DNA from: Fasciolopsis buskii
Lineage: Eukaryota > Platyhelminthes > Trematoda > Plagiorchiida > Fasciolidae
NCBI GenBank assembly: GCA_008360955.1
Contig: LUCM01010404.1
Coordinates: 79,369 to 143,368, forward strand
Direction: 5' to 3'
DNA: 64,000 bases
The notes under the pieces were generated by a model. The model was given only the letters and a program-made list of their open reading frames with translations, was not told the origin of the DNA and did no database searches. Positions 27,501-39,774 of this stretch are shown in pieces. Made by a program: the position numbers and the translations under genes. Within the stretch, counting starts at the first letter, position 1, and every line of letters begins with the position of its first letter.

Positions 27501-30500
27501 GCTTCATGTCACACTCCCACTTGGTCGAGGATTATTTCCTCGTACGTTACAAAAATGTTTCCCTTAAGAGTTATTCTTTTACAATGTGGTCATGTAGTAC
27601 ACAGAACGGAAACAATCTACATTTATTTCTCTGGGCTTGACTGACAGCCGTTCTAAATGGCAATTTCATGCTCAAACCTCACGCATTGGGTAAGCACCAG
27701 CTTTGAGTTTCCCTCTCAAAGGAGATGGTAACTTGGACATATTCACCGTGTCATCCAAGATCTGATCTCGGGCCTTTCAACTGGAAAAGATGTTATTACT
27801 GCACCACCCTCCTTATTCAGTACTCAAAATTACCGAGTTCAGATTTCATCCCTAATGATAACCGGCAGTGGTGGACAGCTTCCACGGAAGACTTGGAAAA
27901 TGTTCCGGGGAAACCAAATGTCCTTACTAGTTAATAGAGAAATGATAGTTCATAGGACTTCCGAATGAAGCGTCCTGAATCAGATCCCGGTTACGGCAAG
28001 GAGCCCTAATAAGGGCGAGACTCCAGTTTAGTACCTCGCAAGTATTAAGTTGGCCCAGGACCTGACGTTTGTGTGGGAAAGTTTCATCTGAAGAACAGTC
28101 AGTCATGGATAGGAACGTCAATCTCACGTTAGTCACAAGTTGTGGTGAGCTATTTACCTGTGACTACCTGTGTGTGAAATTACAACAATTCTTTTAATCG
28201 TTTATGCTACCGGTCAGAAATCTGCAACAATAGCAGTTGTACTCACTTGTAGAATACAGTAGATTTGCACTGCACCCGTCATATCGAAATTCAGTCAGAT
28301 TTAATTCAGCAAGCACAAACTGTGCTGTGACATATTTAAATTGATTAGGCAAGCTAAATGGAAACAGGCACACTATGCTTATGATAATGCATGGAGCTGA
28401 GAGATAAAGAATACCTTAGTTTACATGTCTAAAACCCAACTTTTAATTAGACAGGTTAATCGGATTATTTAATAAGAAACACTGGGAAAGGTGATGTTCT
28501 ATTAACAAAATGCGCTGCAAGTTTCTGACGTAAAATTTTTTTCTTTTATTTACCTGCTATTCTTTGTATAGCTCATGAGTGTAACTCTGTTCACCACGTT
28601 TAAACACCTATGCAAAAAAATCAGACGACTTCGAAGTATGATCCTAATTTGCAATCCATTTGCGCACATCTTGAGAAAAGTGACCAAACAACATTTTCAG
28701 TCGGTTGCACTACATTCCCAACCGTATGGATTCCATTTATGACAGAATTTTGGCGAATGACGACCAACTGTAACATAACTTTTCTATGATTTCAACCAAT
28801 TTCAAACACACACCACCTTGGATGCAAGGAGGCTTGTACTAACTAGACACCCTCTGATTCTCTGGTGAATTGGTTCTGCGTAAGTCATGACGACACTAGA
28901 TTCCGACATCAGGCTTCAATGTGGTTGGATTAATGATGCACAGATTGCTCCCACAGCCAAATCTTACTGTGGAAGATACCCTAAAAGAAAAATCCAGGCC
29001 GGTCAAATAAAAATCCGTGGTTAACAAGAGCATTTTTTTGTTTAAATGTCTCAGATATACTGCTGAATCAGCGATTGTCTATAATCAGCCACATTATTGC
29101 CTACAAGTTGTTCAATGCTCTGATGCGCAGACGTTTTTTTGTTGAATTGCCACAAGCGTTCGTTTACGATACTGTCAGGTAGCAGAAGTAAACCTCAAAT
29201 AAAAAGGATTACAGCAATCCAAAAGAAGCATGATAGGAGAATCGCTGCCGGGAATACCCGAATTGTTGGGTTCATGACTGCAAATGATCAGCCCGGCTTC
29301 CAAAGGTTAGCAAGCGCCTTGACACATAATGCTACTTTGAACACCAGATCTCCTTGCAATACCTTGGAATACTGCCTCTCAAGGTAGCTCCAAAATGCGG
29401 TCTCAGCTACAGGTTGAAAGACGAACTACAGACTGGCGTTAACAGTCTAAGATTTGAAGGAATCCCGTATAAATAACAGCTCTGGGTAAGCTCAGACACT
29501 TCTTCTGTTTGTTGCGGTTAAATGCAGTTTGCTTGCACGTGATTTACTCTATGATATGTACTGAATAAATTTATATATATGGGTATCGCCAGTTGTAAAG
29601 GATTCAATACCTTCACTTGCCAAAATTTTGAAAGTTCTAACACTTGCGCGGTAGCAGCAAATATCATCAAATTTTTAAGTATTTCCCTTACTGTATCCGT
29701 TTCTGGATTGCACTGAACCCGGTTCACTATCAGTAGTCTTGTTAATCAGAGCAAACTCTTCTGAAGATGAAGCATGAAATAGAAAATTTTTATGAGCTCT
29801 TTCGGATTAGGCCTAGGTTACACTCTGGTTTGTGCTCCTAAGCACCACCAATCTCGATTGCTCGACTGAAGCATTTACTTAGTCGAATGTTCTAACCAAG
29901 ATTACGCCCACACTTGTAAGCTGACGTTAAATATATGGCAGTTGAGATACTTTAGGTTTGTCTGGTTTTCACAATATTTCCCAATCAGGAATAAAATAAT
30001 TATCATTTAGGAGGGATTTTGACTTACATCAATGCTTACTTTGCTTCACGGTCATTCGACGACACTACCTTAACGGTTTGGGTCGTTATCGAGCCGATGA
30101 ATCAATAAGCTGCAAAAATATAAACATTTTCTGGTTTCGCGATCACGTGGCTAATGAAAGGACTATAGAATGCTGTTCGATTTATATTTTTGCGTCTATA
30201 CAGTTCCGTCGTTACTAATATTTCTGTTTCAATTTCGAAAAAGACCCTTTGCTTCAATTTAGAAGTACAGTGCTATCAATATTTTGTGCGCTGTTGTTCA
30301 AAAAGGAGAATGGAATGCTCTGAGTTCCGGCGAATGTGAAGGATGGCCTAATTGCACATTGAAGTAAAGGGGAAGATTAGCTTGCGTTGCACTGGAAAAT
30401 GTTCAGTGCGTCAGTTCTGCTTCGTCGACGAAGGCAAGGAAAATGATGACCTAAAAAACATTTGCTAAAAAGATATTTTGAGCACAATTTGTTTACAATA

Positions 30501-31364
30501 GTTGTCAAATTTCTAATATCCGTCGAAATTGTTCATTCCGGCACAAAAATATCCAAGATTCCATTTCGTCGGATCAAAATTAAGTCCTCTACGGACAGCG
30601 GTAAAATCCTTCAAGTGGCGGTGGCGATATTCGCACTGCTGCGAACAAAGACAATAAAATAATACAGTTTCTTTCAAAAATGCTCTAGGTTGTACTTCAT
30701 TGCGATTTAGCAAGCATTTCATATTTTGTAAAGCGGATTTCTCCATAATCTCATGAAGGCTTGCTTAGCTTAACACAGAGCAAGTTTCATGTAAAAACAT
30801 ACCACAGCCTGAGAGCTGATGTTGTCCAAATTATGTTCCATATCGTGACGGAACAATTCACTGAGCTACCGAAGCAACAGATACTAACGCCGGCCTGTGG
30901 GCCAAAAATAACTTCATATTTGAGTTCCTGCAAGCCATATTAAATGATTGAAAATTTGCTGAAGAGCCGTGACGGATCGATCGATGACCAAAGGTTATCC
31001 ATCACGCATTCCTGGGAGTACGTGCGTCCACGCGTTGTGAATAAACCATGCTTTACTTTCCCTGTCGGGTTCGAGATTGATTGTGGCTGAGATGAGCAGA
31101 TTTGGGCAAAAGTGTAATATCGACTAAATTTCTGATATATTTATTGGCTAGGTAACATCAAATATTACGGTTTAGTATCAAAAAGCTTCTTTGCTTCTCG
31201 TTGAATAATAGAAATACATACCCAAAATTTTCTGTTTCTCAATCGCTTACAAATCAGAACGGAAAGGGATCATAAAACCCTTGGTGCGTGGGCTTCGGAT
31301 CTATTTACCTATCTATATGCACATAGATAAATAAATGAATAAACCAATAGTTAAATAGATGGAT

Positions 31365-31365
<1 letters not shown>
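21514..31365. other. Unassigned DNA, about 10 kb
   Basis: No element or RNA gene could be supported. The longest frames are 130 codons at 23350-23742 (plus) and 125 codons at 26328-26705 (minus), both without recognisable domains and within what chance gives on six frames. A short CNPTNGIKTPSYPKNC-like stretch near 27210-27260 recalls a CUB-domain start, but the continuation does not hold. Confidence 0.45.

Positions 31366-31429
<64 letters not shown>
31366..31429. repeat. (GATA)n microsatellite
   Basis: About 16 tandem GATA units, reading ATAG/GATA on the plus strand, with imperfect ATAGATAA units on both sides. On the minus strand it gives a spurious YLSI-repeat peptide, which is not a gene. 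Confidence 0.98.
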
Positions 31430-34400
31430 CCGATAGATAAAACCTGTTGTGATGTATTCTCAATATTTTTTGATATTCCGATGGTTCTACTGCTTATTAT
31501 GTGTAAGGGCAGTGTATAATGGCAGATCGTATCCGCGAACCCCGTTAAAAATCGATGCAGCTGCGATGGCATCAGACTGCTTGCCCCAGTCGATAGGCCT
31601 AGAGGTCAGTGGGTGCTAATCATAAAAAACAAACGATTTGACTTTGTCCCTTAAACGAACGATTATGTTTGCTTAATTTGGCTTTTCTCGCTAAAGAAAG
31701 TTGTACAAAGGAGTAACCGCGAAATGATTGAATAGACTAAGGAACCCCGAGACGAAATAAAGCAGACGACGTCTCTCTTCACACTAATTGTGAAGTTATA
31801 CCAGAAAATATTATATGCTTAATAAAGAGTTGTACCTATTGGGTTTTGGGGTACATCGATATCAGTTAGACGTCAGTAATCTTCATTGCCGAGCTAAACT
31901 CGCCTAAACTTGACACAAGAGATTGTTACTACAGGATACAAATTTCACAGACTTGCTTGGAAGGTCGTGCAATTTATCCTAGTTTATATTAATAAATCCG
32001 AACCAGTGCGCCTGTTCCACAAAAGTACTCAATTTGTCGAATATTTCACCCATGATTACCGCTACATTAACAAGCTCAAGCTGATTGTTCAATGGCTGGC
32101 ATGCTTTAAATTAACTGGTGTTTGTTGAATATTTTTGATCATGAACAGGAACTATTTTGTTCTCAATTCTTTTTGATTTACATCACCGCTAACCTCGTAC
32201 CAGGGCCACTCAAACATACCACGTCAGTCGCTTCCTTGTTTTTATTGTGACAGTGAAGTAACGAGCTAAAAGCAGTGAAAACGTTTGGTATTAAAGTTAA
32301 CGACGGGAGTTCTGTTCATTAATGCTGAGGTAGATTTTTACCAATATTTCGAACAGACTTTTCCTGATAGTTCGGAATACGTTGATGCTTCCATTTTCAG
32401 TTGAGGTAAAGCGTGAATTAATAGCCCAATAAGATGAAGACTGGAAATAATCCGAGAAGTATTGGAAAATGTTAAGCACATTGATTCAGCGACGAGTTGA
32501 TTTTGTTGTTATATCCCTCAGAACGCCGGAAAAATTGGTTGTTTTCAGCGATAAATTCTTCAAAATGGTTTTCCCACTTCCTTATATCCCTTCAAGCAAT
32601 TTACTTTGATGCCGCTAGAGTGAGAGAATTTTACAAAGAATCAATACGGAAATCACCATACATAGGCCTAAAGTGCCCTTGTAGTGACCGATATATTAAA
32701 ACAAACTGAGTAAATGATAGCTTGCCTGGTCATGGTTTCTTTTCGCACTTCATTAGAATTCCCTAGACGCGCCGCTTTTAGAGAGGTATTCTCCGAATTT
32801 GACATAGGCCGTGTGAAACCAATCTTTAGCTCTGGAACATAGTTCAAATGTAATCATTTATCATCCTGAATGCTGGAGCTATTCATCGGTATTTAAATGC
32901 AATATATCAACTAGCTACGTAGGTAGTGAAGATTAACATCGAAGTTCTAAGACTTCTTGGTTTATGAAGCAATAATGACGTCATAATCGAGCTGCTGGAG
33001 ACTATTTCAATTTGACCAAACATTTAATGGAAAACTGTGGCGGATAGATTGAGAACTAGTGTTTAATAATTTTGGACTTCTAGCAATGCGCACGTCAAAC
33101 TGTTGTAAATCACGCTCGGTTCGTTCTTCCTAGGGGAGCGTTAATGCATCTCGGATGAGATATGCAAATTTTGCTTAAAAATGGGATATCGACTGAATTT
33201 TTGACGCGTCTGCTGTCTGATTTACACCAGAGCTTATTATTCGAAACTTTTTGACGTTACGTTGAATGACAAGATTTCCAGTTCACTTACTTCACCCCCA
33301 TGTCATTATATACCGAAGCGGCATTTGTGCCCATCATGCTCGTCGCATGAATGTTGGTCGGATTTGTACAATGGAACATCCATGGCCAAACGCACATCCA
33401 AACCTCGACACCAATGGACGCAGGCGAAGCGATGACCTCCATTTTAGCGAGTAGATGCACCATCACTGGGCTTTTTGTGAATGCAAGACTCCAAATCGAA
33501 ATGCACCCTTGAATACCCAGTCTTTCACAAACCACTAGACTAGTAGCATACAGTAACTATTCTGGTTTTAAGTGATCGGAAAGTACCGTCTGTTAGGAAG
33601 AAGAAAATCAATCAGACTATGTCTACGAGTTTCCGTTGAGCTTTGTCTTGTGATATGCATTATTCAGTAATCTAATGGGCAACGAATCCAACACTAGGCT
33701 AATTAAGCATACACAGGGCAGTGGCACATTAATATTCGTTATTTGCTCTCACATAGGTTAAGCCACGGTCTTAATTACACTGCGCGTTACAGTTATTCTC
33801 TAAAGCCCACACAATAATGGTATACCCAAAATTGATGAACCAGTCTGTGGCCATTAAATCTAATCATCAGCAAATAGGACATCGGGTCAGAGTACACAAA
33901 ATCACTTTTCGACCGAAAGTTTTTAAATCTAATTAGGACGGAGGTTGCATTTCTACTCTACCCGGTTCATCCAACTCAATTTGACGATTTAATGCGGTTC
34001 CAAGCTGGCAGTCCGTTGCTCCGGCAATGCTTTTTCAGTTCAATAGACGGGATTAGAGAATCGAAGCAGGGCGAAGAAAGAAACTCGGTGCCAACCAAAA
34101 AAGATGCTGAGCAAATCAGAAGAATTATAATTTAATTACCTGGTAAGTGGCATTTCATGTTTCTTGATTCCAACTGCAAGTTCATCTAATTAGGCCGTGT
34201 TAACAATATAGTCATGTAAATAGCTTAAATAGTTATTTCAAAGGCAGAATTTGTTTTTGCCTTTGATGATTCCGAAAAATGACTTTCTCGGATTCAGCCA
34301 TTTGCCGGATTTCTCCTTAGATATAACATTCTTAGGAGGGGAGATTTTCGGGAACGGACCGGATGATTCCATCTTTCGACGTTCGGATCAGCAAGTTTGG

Positions 34401-34760
34401 GAGCAGCAAGTGTCAATCTGTGTTTTACCCTTAAGAATAGTCACGCTAACGGTTGAAGAACACGCGACTACCTGTGATTTGTATCCAGTGTTCTATTTTA
34501 GGAGGCCGCGAATATAATCAGAACCAGTTTTCAAAAAACTTCACTAACAGACAAAAAAAATGTACTTTCATTGAATTCCCCTAAATTGAGGCTTGGCTTT
34601 ACAGTCTGGTCCATGTGCTAACATGCCGTCACCTGAATGCCGACGAACTTCGAAAACACGACGGACAGTGTGCATTGTCCACACGCCATACAATGAAGCT
34701 GAAAGCGTATGCATGGTATGGTAAATGAGATTCAATCTAGCTTCATAATTCACTCGATTA
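31430..34760. other. Unassigned DNA, 3.3 kb
   Basis: No supported gene. At 32640-32709 the short string LKCPCSDRYI resembles the start of a Penelope-type GIY-YIG domain, but too little surrounds it to call. Otherwise there are only short frames under 90 codons. Confidence 0.45.
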
Positions 34761-34937
34761 TTTGTGCACAAAAATGTCGGATTTCAGCCAAAAACAACAA
34801 AAATAAGGACGCAGTTGTTCCAATCACCTAGCAAAAAGGAAAAACTTATCAAATGAATGATCTGAGCACCTACAGGAGACTGTTCAGGAAGCCGGCTAAA
34901 ACGAGTTCTCAAATTATCAGGATACTGACTAAATAGG
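34761..34937 (+). repeat. Dispersed repeat R3, copy B
   Basis: Counterpart of 21331-21513 in the same orientation, with matching blocks in the same order. The left edge of the match is near TTTGTGCACAAAAATGTCGG. Only two copies were found in the window. Confidence 0.55.
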
Positions 34938-35565
34938 ATTAAAACTTACACCACTGGTTAATAGCTAGCGAAAACCGTAATTCGTTCATGGGATATTTTA
35001 ACCTGCCACGTGTAAATCTTTAGTTTGTTCTCGGGATCGCGACGCGTCGCGATTTTGGTCGGACTACAGCGTCTGAGTGGGATGTTGACAAATTCTCTAG
35101 CACTGCTTCAAGAAGAGTAATTGCAAAGCAAACTGACTGCTGTTTCAGATACTTGTGCCTTCCCAATGATAAAGGTGCACATTCGTTTTTTACTTTATCT
35201 TTTATGTTGCCGTATAAAGTACCGAAAATATTTCTTCTTCTTGTTGCATGGATTGTGTCAAAAGTTCCAAGCTGACACTGTACGTTACTCGCAAACTTGT
35301 CTGGTATTTATGTAAGCTTGTTTGAATGACATTTATCTCTTCCGTGGCTTGGTGACCAGGATAAATTTGATACCCAAGTTTAATGACAACTCACTTAACT
35401 AGACATAATAATTTCACATGGGCCAAGGTATTCGAACATGTACTACCGCGACTTTTAGACTTGGTCAATCAGTTCGTAATTGTTTCTCCCCAAGTAACTC
35501 CTTTGCTTTTTGGCCTTTCACTCGAGACATATTGAATGTGCTTAAACAACACAAAGTCTACTTTT
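34938..35565. other. Unassigned spacer
   Basis: No frame over 65 codons and no repeat recognised between repeat R3 and the SINE tail at 35566. Confidence 0.55.
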
Positions 35566-35737
35566 GTCTTTTACTTTTCATTTCCTTTATTAAATGAAAT
35601 AACAAGGCGCATCGTTTTTCAGGAAGGGGCCGCGGCCAACAAAGGGCTGCCAAATGGGGAAGTTGACCGGCAGTGGGAGGATTCGAAATCACGACCTTCA
35701 CGTCCAGACGTCACGACCTTATCCATTTGGCCATCGT
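35566..35737 (-). mobile_element. tRNA-derived SINE, family 1, copy 2
   Basis: On the minus strand an A box GATGGCCAAATGG (35735-35723) is followed by a B-box-like TTTCGAATCC, then the family body (CTTCCCCATTTGGC, GGCCGCGGCCCCTTCC, GCGCCTTGTTATTTC) and an A-rich tail with AATAAAGG. The tail lies at the low-coordinate end. It aligns throughout with copies 1, 3 and 4. It is immediately preceded on the same strand by a tRNA-Ile-like sequence (35822-35757), the only copy with such a neighbour. Confidence 0.85.
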
Positions 35738-35756
35738 CAAAGTGGAATGTCGTGGG

Positions 35757-35822
35757 TTGAAATCGACCCGGAGACCTTCCGCTCATCAGGCTGATGCTTC
35801 TACCAGTGGGCTAACATGATAG
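35757..35822 (-). repeat. tRNA-Ile-like pseudogene or SINE head
   Basis: The minus strand shows a tRNA layout. There is an A-box-like TTAGCCCACTGGTAGAAGC, then a loop CTGATGA with GAT in the anticodon position (Ile), with four of five stem pairs. The short variable region AGGTC follows, then a B-box-like GGGTCGATTTC. The T stem and acceptor stem pair poorly, so it is unlikely to be a working tRNA. It may be an insertion of a separate tRNA-Ile-derived SINE or an upstream unit of a composite SINE with copy 2. Confidence 0.55.
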
Positions 35823-37872
35823 CTCAGCACAAGGCAAATCAAAAAATTTCTATTAGCCGGAGAACGAGAACATGCGGAAGTGACAAAAGTATTGGGACAA
35901 ATCCAGGTCACTCGCACGATATCATTCGGACTCCAAAAACGACGACCCTAGGGACATTAAAAGCCTCAGTTATTTAGCTTGAAAAATGGAAGCTTCTTAC
36001 CAAAGGAATCTGACTAGCGTGGCTTAGCTTAGTCATGCAATCAAAAAGATGAATAGTTGATAATTGTAAATATAGCATTAAGAGATAAGCGGCCATCATT
36101 GTTTGACTGTGCAATTTACTAAGGTCCTTAGAATCTCACAGCTTTTTTGAAAATTGGTTTAACACGAAAATCATCCGTAAGTGTATGGCAAATGTATTCG
36201 GTTAGAATGATGGGGATAAGGAAATCGCTTTCCGTATTCTTCGTGATGTAAGAGCATTTTCATGCAATTCGGTACGTCTCTTTGGAGATTATCTAGAGGA
36301 AGACTTCTTCATAGATAAGGATTATATCACAAGTGCGCAAACTGTCCCGCTTAATCCATTTAAATGGTGTACAGTCTGATTAGTATGACGAAATTTATTA
36401 AATAACGTATTATTTGTGGAATTTAATATTTATATAAGCCATGACCGTTACATTTTGGATTCCGAAAGCAGTTCTACATTCAATCCACAGGCAGCTGAAT
36501 CGCGATCGGGATGCTTTTCTGTTACATGACATACGTAGGCTTCTAGTTGGAATTTTTAGATTGAAAATGCACTCAAACAGATGCAGCACAAACATCCGTG
36601 CCCCCTGTTCTGTGTAATGCAAATATTTCCTTTCCCGGTAAAGTGCATTCATCCAATCCCGACGTGTGAACTTCTATCGTTGCTTATTTTAATCTTAGCT
36701 TTGGAATCATGCAAACAATGGGTGACAAAAAAATGTCGAATTCCGTCGGGTGTTGTTCACAATAACCCACGTATGCACTAAGCTCATGTTGTCTATTGTG
36801 ATCATCAAAACATTGTCGTAAATTCTTAGTTCGTACTTTTATCAGCAAATAGGCGAACATCTGCGACGAAGGTAATACCCTGGTATGAATGTAGTAAACT
36901 AATTGGCAGGTCTATTATTAAATGGATTGTCAAACGAAAATAATCAATGACAGACGTTCAAGACCGACAGATTAGAGGATGTCCAAGTTGGTTTGGGCCT
37001 TGAACTTGCAAGCGCCTGAGAGTTAGCACAACGAAAACCAGGTAGGTAATTGCCAGTTTCGGCATCGACAAAACGGGGGTGTACGTTAGAGCAACACATC
37101 TCCAACCGAAAAAGCTACAAACTTATGCGACTGGACCAGGCTACGAGTAATCAAAATGTGATTCAACGGGATTTGTGAAATATGAAGTTCAGTTTAACCC
37201 ACCTGTTTCAGGGAACTAGTAAATACGAATATCCCCACAGCCCAAGAACCGCTTTAGATAGTAGTTAGACAAAATTTTCCGGTCGTTATCGGTGCAGGAG
37301 CGGCAGATAGTCACACGATACATGGGAAGTAAAGTCTATCCTCACAGAGCTGTGATACTCAAGGGATTGGTTAGTCATTTCTGATGACCTTAAACAAATT
37401 GACCTTATGTTCGCCAAAACTAAAAGACTTGGTTAATTGAATTTAAAATTAAATATATCATGACAGCATGCCGTGCACGGTGCATTCCAATCAGACAACT
37501 ATGAAAACTTTAAGTTGATGCCGAGTTTGTATACAACAGCGAAGAGTACCGGAGATATGCACCATCTGTTAAAGGAATACGTGAATTCCATTTTGTTCAA
37601 AGAATCATTCATTAATTCCAACTGAACGAACCCAGTAGTAGTGATGCAGTGAAGCAAGGTAGAGATGAGGTTGGAAACTTTCGGATAGCAACCCCGGATC
37701 ATATTTGGCACCTTTTGGAGGCTTTGATTTTCCGAGACCCCGAAAGTAGTTGAAACCGGAAAAGAATAATAACTCACACACTACCTTTGGCTCTGATGCA
37801 TCTCCAAACACCGCCACGTCGCAATCGCTTGTGGCGGACGGTCCCTGAATTGTGGCAGGCATTATGCTCAAG
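35823..37872. other. Unassigned DNA upstream of the candidate gene
   Basis: Possible 5' exons of the gene at 37873 may lie here. A short plus-strand stretch reading EPSSSDAVKQ ends near 37655 at CAAG/GTAGAG in the right phase to join 37873, but its own start could not be placed. Minus-strand frames of 88-92 codons at 37499-37871 overlap it and are not recognised. Confidence 0.35.
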
Positions 37873-38501
37873 AGTTAAAGGCCGTCACTACGGATCTGAT
37901 TGCTGATGTGGGTGTGACAGCGGAAGCTGATGCTCGAATGATTGCGACACAGGTGAAGAAAGTTATCAGCACTGATCTGTATGTATCCGCGCCCTCCTGT
38001 ATATGAAAGTGGCCTGATAAAGGTTGGCACACTTTGTGAATTCATCCGGCCTTGTAAATACCCGGTACCTCACCATACTAGCTGAAGAAGATGGCGTTCG
38101 TGATACAGTTGATGCGGGTGAGTCATAGATCAGCAGTTCAAGCCAGGGGAAGAAGTAATCAGTTGCTCAGTGAACACCCGTTTGTGTAAAGTCTCATCAG
38201 ACATTACAGCTGGATCGAGGTCCTGACTGCGCTGTTTAGTCAATACTGGTTGGGCTGCAGCGGTAGCGATCCCACAACAAAACACATTTACCGAACGCCT
38301 ATAATGCTCACAGTCCGATGCAATTGCTGGGTTCCATAGTTCTGGATTGTCCGACAACGAGTTGGGCAACAGAACTTGCAGCAAGGGGCAAATGGTATAG
38401 ACCTTGCCAGTGACAGAAAGTAAGCAGGATTCCAGTGTTTTGTATGTCACACTTTGTTAAATTCATAAGAAGTTACGATTTATCCAGAGAATGATTGTCA
38501 G

Positions 38502-38872
38502 CCCTGCGGCAGATCAAAAGACGGACAACCAAGGACCTTAAGGACGAATCTGGATCAACTTGCGTGTCTGAGAATTTCGACATAAGCACTTCTTTCTTTT
38601 GTTGTCTTATCCTCACATCATTGATCTTTCTCGTCATTGTTTTGATATCATTCGGTCCCTACACAAAACGGCATCAATCTAAGAGCTATTCCCAAAGCGA
38701 TTCAGTCAGAAATATCGACAATGAATTTTTCACAGTAAACCGTGGCAAACTAGCTGTGCGTCGATATTATGCCTCAGTGCCAAAGCTAAAGGAATGTCTC
38801 AAAGATTATCTACATTCATCGGCTTCATCCCCACCTAACTTCCAGAACCTAGCCTCAGTCGTGTTCTGCTGA
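38502..38872 (+). CDS. Transmembrane-encoding exon, full open stretch
   Basis: This is the longest plausible coding piece of the candidate gene, about 123 codons. The acceptor is the AG at 38500-38501 (TGATTGTCAG). The first two bases CC complete a codon begun by the final G of the exon ending at 38117. The protein runs from a charged segment (RQIKRRTTKDLKDES) through a cysteine-containing linker to the membrane span at about residues 30-50, then a polar tail rich in S, K and N. It ends either at GTAAAC (38735), where splicing continues the chain, or at the TGA 38870-38872 as a terminal exon. No homologue is recognised. Confidence 0.4.
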
Positions 38873-38962
38873 AATTCCTTCCACCCTACTTCACCTCGTT
38901 TGCTAAGCAAGAAAGTGTATACACTTGGTGATTTCTATCACGCCAGATGAAATATTAAAAAG

Positions 38963-38975
38963 AACCTCGTATTTC
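38963..38975 (+). repeat. Target-site-type direct repeat, left copy
   Basis: AACCTCGTATTTC, identical to 39762-39774. The two copies bracket the palindromic element. Part of it (CTCGT.TTTC) also resembles the element's own arm, so a few bases of the boundary are ambiguous. Confidence 0.7.
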
Positions 38976-39761
38976 AGTGATTCGTACTCATGCCATTACA
39001 TCACTATATATATCTTGACAAAATATTTTCACTATAGGAAGGATTGGATTAGTCAGATACAAATATGGGCGAAGAAAGTATTTGTGGTGTTAATTGTTTT
39101 GTTGTCTGGGTTTTGTATTGGGACNNNNNNNNNNNNNNNNNNNNNNNNNNNNNNNNNNNNNNNNNNNNNNNNNNNNNNNNNNNNNNNNNNNNNNNNNNNN
39201 NNNNNNNNNNNNNNNNNNNNNNNNNNNNNNNNNNNNNNNNNNNNNNNNNNNNNNNNNNNNNNNNNNNNNNNNNNNNNNNNNNNNNNNNNNNNNNNNNNNN
39301 NNNNNNNNNNNNNNNNNNNNNNNNNNNNNNNNNNNNNNNNNNNNNNNNNNNNNNNNNNNNNNNNNNNNNNNNNNNNNNNNNNNNNNNNNNNNNNNNNNNN
39401 NNNNNNNNNNNNNNNNNNNNNNNNNNNNNNNNNNNNNNNNNNNNNNNNNNNNNNNNNNNNNNNNNNNNNNNNNNNNNNNNNNNNNNNNNNNNNNNNNNNN
39501 NNNNNNNNNNNNNNNNNNNNNNNNNNNNNNNNNNNNNNNNNNNNNNNNNNNNNNNNNNNNNNNNNNNNNNNNNNNNNNGTCCCAATACAAAACCCAGACA
39601 ACAAAACAATTAACACCACAAATACTTTCTTCGCCCATATTTGTATCTGACTAATCCAATCCTTCCTATAGTGAAAATATTTTGTCAAGATATATATAGT
39701 AATGTAATGGCATGAGTACGAATCACTGAAAACGAGCTTGCTCGCCAACTTGTGTTTTCTC
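38976..39761. mobile_element. Palindromic (foldback) element, copy 1, with gap in the centre
   Basis: The left arm (about 38972-39124) and right arm (39579-39731) are reverse complements over about 153 bp with a single mismatch seen (near 39003). The right arm runs about 30 bp further out (to 39761), matching the longer arm of the copy at 59302-60405, so the left end is truncated. The centre is unsequenced. Long mirrored frames spanning the gap are artefacts of the N run. There is no transposase or RT in the visible part. The variable truncation and 13-bp duplication resemble LINE-type insertion more than cut-and-paste transposition, but this is inference. Confidence 0.75.
39125..39578. other. 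Assembly gap (454 N)
   Basis: An unsequenced run exactly at the centre of a palindrome, where short-read assembly commonly fails. Its true length and content are unknown. By analogy with the second copy the missing part may include a GGTGGGCCA-type arm end and a short loop. Confidence 0.99.
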
Positions 39762-39774
39762 AACCTCGTATTTC
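39762..39774 (+). repeat. Target-site-type direct repeat, right copy
   Basis: Second copy of AACCTCGTATTTC. Joining the sequence before 38963 to this copy gives an open frame reading ITPDEILKRTSYF followed directly by DMMQPVWNG, as expected if the element landed inside an exon. Confidence 0.7.

Noticed and set aside
27195..27640. CUB-like start (TPSYPKNC) in two short plus-strand frames
   Set aside because: The rest of the domain, including the second cysteine pair and acidic residues, cannot be found, and the frames are broken.
32497..32709. Possible Penelope-type GIY-YIG fragment (LKCPCSDRYI)
   Set aside because: Only about ten residues resemble the family and no RT or endonuclease continuation is visible.
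38193..38201. CTGATGAG on the minus strand as a hammerhead ribozyme core
   Set aside because: The second core part (CGAAA after a short paired stem) is missing. The downstream bases read CTTTACACAAACG.
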